The translations under genes and the position numbers were made by a program. The notes under the pieces were generated by a model. That model had not been told where the DNA came from. It saw only the letters and a list, made by a program, of their open reading frames with translations, and did not search any database. Positions 59,531 through 64,000 of a DNA stretch of 64,000 nucleotides are shown here, in pieces. Where the stretch lies: positions 434,001-498,000 of the forward strand of contig NZ_LJHV01000008.1 of the NCBI RefSeq assembly GCF_001296025.1, in the 5' to 3' direction. Within the stretch, counting starts at the first letter, position 1; every line of letters begins with the position of its first letter. Origin of the DNA: Porphyrobacter sp. AAP60. GTDB taxonomy: Bacteria > Pseudomonadota > Alphaproteobacteria > Sphingomonadales > Sphingomonadaceae.

Positions 59531-62286
59531 GCCGGGTTCTCCTGTTCGGTTTCGAGAATGTTGGTGCCGAGGATTTGTTTCCATACGCCGGCGACCTTTT
59601 GCCGCGCCGCGTCAAAAGCCTCCAGCAGCGCGTCGTAACTTGCGCAACCGCAAGCCCGGGCCAGCGCGCGGGCGCCCGACGCCGGCGGTTCGCGGCCATC
59701 TGGGGCGAGCAGGCGGCCCGCAACCAGCATCCGGCTCATCAAAGCATGGGGTGCGGCCAGATCGGCGGGCAGCAATCCGGCGTCGGCCAGCCCTGCCAGC
59801 GCCGCCGCCAGATCGGGATCGAGCGCATGCGGCACTGCTTCTGCCAGCGGCGCGCCATCGGCCGTTTCGCCCTTGAGTTGCAGGTAGTGAACGAGGAATT
59901 CGATATCGACCAATCCGCCGCGGGTCAGCTTGGCATCGACCGGGCCGCCGGGGTGCTTGTGCCGGGCCATTTCGGATCGCATTCCCAACACTGCTGCGCG
60001 CAGCTCGGCCTTGTCGCGGGGCGCGTGCAGCACCTGCGCCAGCACCGCGTCCAGTTCGGCCCGCGCTGATGGCGAGCCATAAAGCACCCGCGCACGGGCA
60101 AGCGCCATGTGCTCCCACGTCCACGCCGCTTCGCGCTGGTACTTGCCGAAAGCCTCGCAGCTCACCGCTAGCGGCCCCTGATTGCCCTGCGGCCTGAGCC
60201 GCGTATCGACTTCATAAAGCGCGCCCTGCGCGGTCGGCACCGAAAGCGCAGCGCTGACCCGGCTGGCAAGCCGATTGTAATAGGTGGTTGCCCCCAAGGG
60301 CCGGTCGCCATCCGATTGCGCGGAAAAGTCGCCGGTGAACAGATAGACGATATCCAGATCGGAGGCATGGGTCAGCGCCCCGCCGCCCAGCCTGCCGAGG
60401 CCGAGGATCAGCAATTCGCTATCCGCGATCCGCCCGTGCTTGGCCGCAAACTCTTGCACCGTGGCATCCGCCGCCAGCGTCAGCGCGGCCTCTGCCGTGC
60501 GGGACAGGCTGCGGGCGATGGCGAGCGGATCGGCCAGGCCTTCGATCAGCTGGATACCCAAGGCAAAGCGGATTTCGCCCGTAATCACGCGGATCGCATC
60601 GAGCAGTGCTTCGTAGTCAGCGCGGATCGCCGCGCCGCGCATCCGCGCCATGATGGCCTGCGTGTCGCCCGGCAGATCAAGCGCATCCTTGTCGATAAGG
60701 GTATCGAGCAGTTCAGGCTTGCGCGCCAGTTCGTCCGCCAGCACCGGTGTGAGAGTGAGCGCGGCGACAAGGCGCGCGATCAGATCGGGCCGTGCATCGA
60801 GCAGGCGAAAAGTGGTGATGGCCGAGGGCACGTTTTCGATCACGCGTTCCCAGCGGGTAATGGCGCGCAGCGGATCGTCGCTTTGTGCCATTGCTGTGAT
60901 GAGCGCGGGGGCAAGCCTGTCCCATGCTGCCACTGCCTGCGGTGAACGGATCGCGGCGTGCCGCCCATCGCGCCAGCTTTCGATGCGTTCAGCCAGCACT
61001 TCGGGTTCGTCAAAGCCCAGCGAGCCAAGCTGCTGCGCCATCGCGCTGGCCGGCATGGCCACGGGGACGGGGGCAGGTTTGCGCGCGCCGATCAGTTCTT
61101 CATAGATGCGCCCCGTGCGGGCGGTAAGCTCGGTCAGTTCATCCACCAGCGCCGCGCCGTCGGCCAGCCCGTCAAGCTGCGCGACATTGTCCAGCGCTTC
61201 GCCTTCGGGCAGGGCGTGGGTCTGGCGGTCGTGAACCATTTGCAGGCGGTGTTCGACCTCGCGCAGCCGGTCGTAACTTTCACCGAGTATTCGGGCGTTT
61301 TCCGCCGTGGTCCACCCTGCTGCCGCCAGCGCATCCAGCGCAGGCCGCGTGCCGCGCACCCGCAGCGACGAGTCGCGCCCGCCGTGGATCAACTGGTGGG
61401 TCTGGGCGTAGAATTCGATCTCGCGGATGCCGCCGCGCCCGCGCTTCACATCAAAGCCGGGGCCGGGGAGGGCCGGGCCTTCGTGGCTCTCGCGGATGCG
61501 CAAGGTGAGCGCACGGATTTCCTCGACCGCGCCGAAATCGAGCTGGCCGCGCCATACGAAAGGGCGGATGGCGGCGAGAAAGTTCTCGCCCGCCGCAATG
61601 TCCCCCGCTGCCGCCCGCGCACGGGTGAAGGCTGCGCGTTCCCACGCCAGCGCCGCGCCCTGATAATGCGCCAAGGCCGAGCCGACGGGAACGCAAAGCG
61701 GGCTGATCTCGCTTGCCGGGCGCAGCCGCAGGTCGACCCGCAGGGCATATCCCTCGGCGGTGCTGGTCGAAAGCAGCGCCACCACCCGCCGGGCATAACG
61801 CTGCGCTGCCTCGCCCGGATCGTCATTGGCGCGGCGGGCGAGGCGTTCGCGATCAAACAACAGGATCGGATCGATGTCGGACGAATAGTTGAGCTCGCCT
61901 GCGCCCTGCTTACCCAGCGCCAGCGCGATGAAGCCATCCGCCGCGTCGGACCCGGTGCGTTCGGCAATCGCGGTACGGATGGCCCGGTCGAGCGCGCGGT
62001 CGGCAAAGGCGGTAAGTTCGCCCACCACCTGCGTCAGCGGAAATGCGCCGGCCAGATCGCCCACTGCCAGTGCAGCGGCCAGTGCCAGTCGTTCGCGCCG
62101 CAGAGCAACTTCGGCATCCGCGCCATCCCCCTGCGCCCGCGCCCATTGCAGCGCGTTCTCAGCCTTGCCCGCCGCCAGCAATGCGGCAAGATCGGGCTGG
62201 CGATCCAGCGCCCGCGCCAGAAACGGCGCGTGGGTGCGGGCGCGGTGCAGCGCGCTGTCCCAATCGATACTGGTGCTCTGTCCCAT
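59527..62286 (-). CDS. glnE: bifunctional glutamine-synthetase adenylyltransferase/deadenylase GlnE
   Basis: A 919-residue enzyme that adenylylates and deadenylylates glutamine synthetase in response to PII. Each half has a nucleotidyltransferase motif: the N-terminal deadenylase has GELNYSSDIDPILLFD (near 140), and the C-terminal adenylyltransferase has GGGALTHASDLDIVYLF (near 640). The length and two-domain plan are right. The start is likely ATG 62286, with 62322 as the upstream alternative. Confidence 0.95.
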   Translation of the reverse strand: MGQSTSIDWDSALHRARTHAPFLARALDRQPDLAALLAAGKAENALQWARAQGDGADAEVALRRERLALAAALAVGDLAGAFPLTQVVGELTAFADRALDRAIRTAIAERTGSDAADGFIALALGKQGAGELNYSSDIDPILLFDRERLARRANDDPGEAAQRYARRVVALLSTSTAEGYALRVDLRLRPASEISPLCVPVGSALAHYQGAALAWERAAFTRARAAAGDIAAGENFLAAIRPFVWRGQLDFGAVEEIRALTLRIRESHEGPALPGPGFDVKRGRGGIREIEFYAQTHQLIHGGRDSSLRVRGTRPALDALAAAGWTTAENARILGESYDRLREVEHRLQMVHDRQTHALPEGEALDNVAQLDGLADGAALVDELTELTARTGRIYEELIGARKPAPVPVAMPASAMAQQLGSLGFDEPEVLAERIESWRDGRHAAIRSPQAVAAWDRLAPALITAMAQSDDPLRAITRWERVIENVPSAITTFRLLDARPDLIARLVAALTLTPVLADELARKPELLDTLIDKDALDLPGDTQAIMARMRGAAIRADYEALLDAIRVITGEIRFALGIQLIEGLADPLAIARSLSRTAEAALTLAADATVQEFAAKHGRIADSELLILGLGRLGGGALTHASDLDIVYLFTGDFSAQSDGDRPLGATTYYNRLASRVSAALSVPTAQGALYEVDTRLRPQGNQGPLAVSCEAFGKYQREAAWTWEHMALARARVLYGSPSARAELDAVLAQVLHAPRDKAELRAAVLGMRSEMARHKHPGGPVDAKLTRGGLVDIEFLVHYLQLKGETADGAPLAEAVPHALDPDLAAALAGLADAGLLPADLAAPHALMSRMLVAGRLLAPDGREPPASGARALARACGCASYDALLEAFDAARQKVAGVWKQILGTNILETEQENPA

Positions 62287-62418
62287 CACCCCTTCTGTGG
62301 CGCTGCCTTGCTGTCCCCGCAAGGGGCGGTGTGCGTTGCGCCGCCAACCTTGCGCGGGCAGCGCACGTCTGCGAGGGAAGCGCTTCGGCTTCGCGTATTT
62401 CCGGGAGAGAACCTCGCC

Positions 62419-64000
62419 ATGACGATTAAAGGCTTTGGCAAATATTCCGCGCTCGGCGCGCTGATCGCAGGCACGCTGGCGCTGGCCGCGTGCGACGGCT
62501 TGCCCGAAATGGGCGGCACGCCCGCCGCGCTCGACATTCCCGAGGTTGAGGCTGGCGAGATTTCCGAAGCCACGATGAAAGATGTCACCCGCATCCTTTC
62601 CAGCGACGAATTCGAAGGCCGGATGCCCGGTACCCCCGGCGAGGAAAAGACCATCGCGCTGCTGGCCGAACGCTTCGAAGCGGCGGGATTGCAGCCGGGC
62701 AATAACGGATCATGGGTGCAGGAAGTGCCGCTGATCGAAATCACCGGCAAGGATTACGCTCCGCTGACAATCGCGGGCGAAGGCACGGCGATGGCGCTGG
62801 AATTTGCCAAGGACTGGGTTGGCGTCACCTATCGCGAAGAAGCCAAGACCACTGTCGCCAACAGCGAAATGGTGTTCGTCGGCTATGGCATCAACGCGCC
62901 TGAACGCGGCTGGAACGATTACGCCGGGGTCGATGTGAAGGGCAAGACGGTGGTGATCCTCGTCAATGATCCCGACTGGCAGACCGATGGCCTCGAAGGC
63001 ACCTTCGGCGGCAAGGCAATGACCTATTACGGGCGCTGGACCTACAAGTATGAAGAAGCCGCCCGCCAGGGTGCGGCCGGGGCGCTGATCGTCCACCAGA
63101 CCGCGCCTGCTTCTTATGGCTGGAATGTGGTCGAATCCTCGTGGACCGGCCCGCAGGCCTATGCCCAGCGCGGAGACAATGCCCCGCCGCTGACGGACAT
63201 GAACGGCTGGATCACCGAAGACGCCGCGCGCAAAGTGTTGAGTGCTGCCGGGCAGGATCTCGACACGCTGACCGCTGCGGCGCAGATGGAGGGCTTCAAG
63301 GCGGTGCCGCTGCCGCTCAAGGCATCCACCAGCTTTGCGAGTGATTTCCGCAGCTTCAAATCGCACAATGTCATCGGTATTCTGCCGGGCGCCGGAGCAC
63401 CGGAGGAATATGTGCTGCACACCGCGCACTGGGATCACCTTGGCCGCTGCACGCCCGCGCCTGACGGGGACGATATCTGCAACGGCGCGGTCGATAATGC
63501 CACCGGCACCGCTGCACTGGTTGCGCTGGCTGAAGCCCACGCCAAGGCGGGCGCGCCGCGCCGCAGCCTGGTGTTCCTTGCAGTTACAGCCGAAGAATCC
63601 GGGCTGCTGGGTGCAAAATATTATGCCGAAAACCCGGTCTTCCCGCTGGCGCAGACCGTGGGCGGGATCAACATGGATGCGTTTCAGGTAGCTGGCCCGG
63701 CCAAGGATGTGACAGTCGTTGGCCCCGGCAAGTCGCAGCTGGATGCCTTTCTGACCTCCGCGCTCGATGCCGATGGTCGCACGATCACTCCCGATCCCAA
63801 GCCTGAAGCCGGGTATTATTACCGCTCCGATCACTTTGCCTTTGCCAAGCTGGGCGTGCCGATGCTGTATATCGATGGCGGTGAGGATCTGATCGAGGGC
63901 GGGCGCGATGCCGGGGCTGCGGTGGCCAAGGATTACACCGACAACCGCTATCATGGGCCGAAGGATGAATTTAACGAGGCGTGGGACTGGTCGGGCGTGA
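62419..64000 (+). CDS. M28-family zinc aminopeptidase-like lipoprotein (3' truncated)
   Basis: An open frame of 527 codons that runs past the window end. The signal ends in a lipobox (LAAC, Cys near 25), so it is lipid-anchored. A PA-domain-like insert (about residues 120-250) precedes the M28 core. The co-catalytic zinc ligands HTAHWDHLG, NGAVDNATG, TAEESG (Glu base and ligand), NMDAF and SDHFAF are all present. GGGAGAG is 9 bases before the ATG. It is divergent from glnE. Confidence 0.9.
   Translation, partial: MTIKGFGKYSALGALIAGTLALAACDGLPEMGGTPAALDIPEVEAGEISEATMKDVTRILSSDEFEGRMPGTPGEEKTIALLAERFEAAGLQPGNNGSWVQEVPLIEITGKDYAPLTIAGEGTAMALEFAKDWVGVTYREEAKTTVANSEMVFVGYGINAPERGWNDYAGVDVKGKTVVILVNDPDWQTDGLEGTFGGKAMTYYGRWTYKYEEAARQGAAGALIVHQTAPASYGWNVVESSWTGPQAYAQRGDNAPPLTDMNGWITEDAARKVLSAAGQDLDTLTAAAQMEGFKAVPLPLKASTSFASDFRSFKSHNVIGILPGAGAPEEYVLHTAHWDHLGRCTPAPDGDDICNGAVDNATGTAALVALAEAHAKAGAPRRSLVFLAVTAEESGLLGAKYYAENPVFPLAQTVGGINMDAFQVAGPAKDVTVVGPGKSQLDAFLTSALDADGRTITPDPKPEAGYYYRSDHFAFAKLGVPMLYIDGGEDLIEGGRDAGAAVAKDYTDNRYHGPKDEFNEAWDWSGV

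Noticed and set aside
1-64000. tRNA, rRNA, CRISPR arrays, transposases or prophage genes.
   Set aside because: Reading the intergenic gaps showed no tRNA arms, no regular spaced repeats other than the parS triplet, and no transposase or phage domains.

Overview
The window is a GC-rich, gene-dense stretch of an alphaproteobacterial chromosome. It most resembles the Sphingomonadales, probably the Erythrobacteraceae. This rests on gene order and family content (helicase - S4 - fdxA - carD, parAB-rsmG-mnmG-mnmE, rho-hemJ-hemE-ppsR-maf-aroE-coaE-dnaQ, UrcA, DUF2497/PopZ-like, DUF1491) and not on a database search. I see no rRNA, tRNA, CRISPR array, prophage or insertion sequence. Most of the window is core housekeeping DNA around the replication origin.

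Layout. 1-5.6 kb: end of a helicase gene, S4 RNA-binding protein, ferredoxin FdxA, BrkB-like membrane protein, CarD with a strong terminator, two lipoproteins and a threonylcarbamoyl-AMP synthase. 5.6-11.4 kb: acyl-CoA dehydrogenase, DUF815 ATPase, sorbosone-dehydrogenase-like protein, free Met-R-sulfoxide reductase and a glycine-zipper protein. 11.4-17.4 kb (minus strand): DUF6489-like gene, mnmE, mnmG, rsmG, parA and parB. Eight parS sites lie between 13.2 and 18.1 kb, five of them inside genes and three spaced exactly 41 bp apart. 17.5-21 kb: dienelactone hydrolase, small proteins, a BLUF blue-light sensor and rho. 21-28.7 kb: hemJ and hemE, then a 322-bp gap that is the likely oriC, then the ppsR-like gene, maf, aroE, coaE, dnaQ, hpf, ptsN, a thioesterase and a DUF1491 gene.

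28.9-42.9 kb: cell-wall hydrolase, exonuclease III, ErpA, a CBS protein, a 2Fe-2S protein, an S9 peptidase, a PopZ-like protein, TolC with a divergent PCMT-like protein behind an operator-like palindrome, fumarase C, a LytS/LytTR two-component pair, UrcA and a phosphoesterase. 43-51.6 kb: rpsI, rplM, cutA, ctaA, MerC, a ThiS-ThiG fusion, small unknown genes, murA and galU. 51.7-64 kb: flotillin and its YqiJ-like partner, a cytochrome P450 with an acyl-CoA ligase, an M23 peptidase, DUF455, bcp, glnE and the start of an M28 peptidase that runs off the end.

The strongest theme is chromosome replication and segregation. parAB, eight parS sites, a candidate oriC and a PopZ-family protein all lie within about 24 kb. 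Other points worth following up: a short interspersed repeat that appears to have become the N-terminal codons of aroE; the fused ThiS-ThiG, whose ThiS Gly-Gly is internal; an MnmE lacking the NKxD motif; a palindrome overlapping the pcm-tolC promoter; and a metal-regulator-like palindrome at merC.
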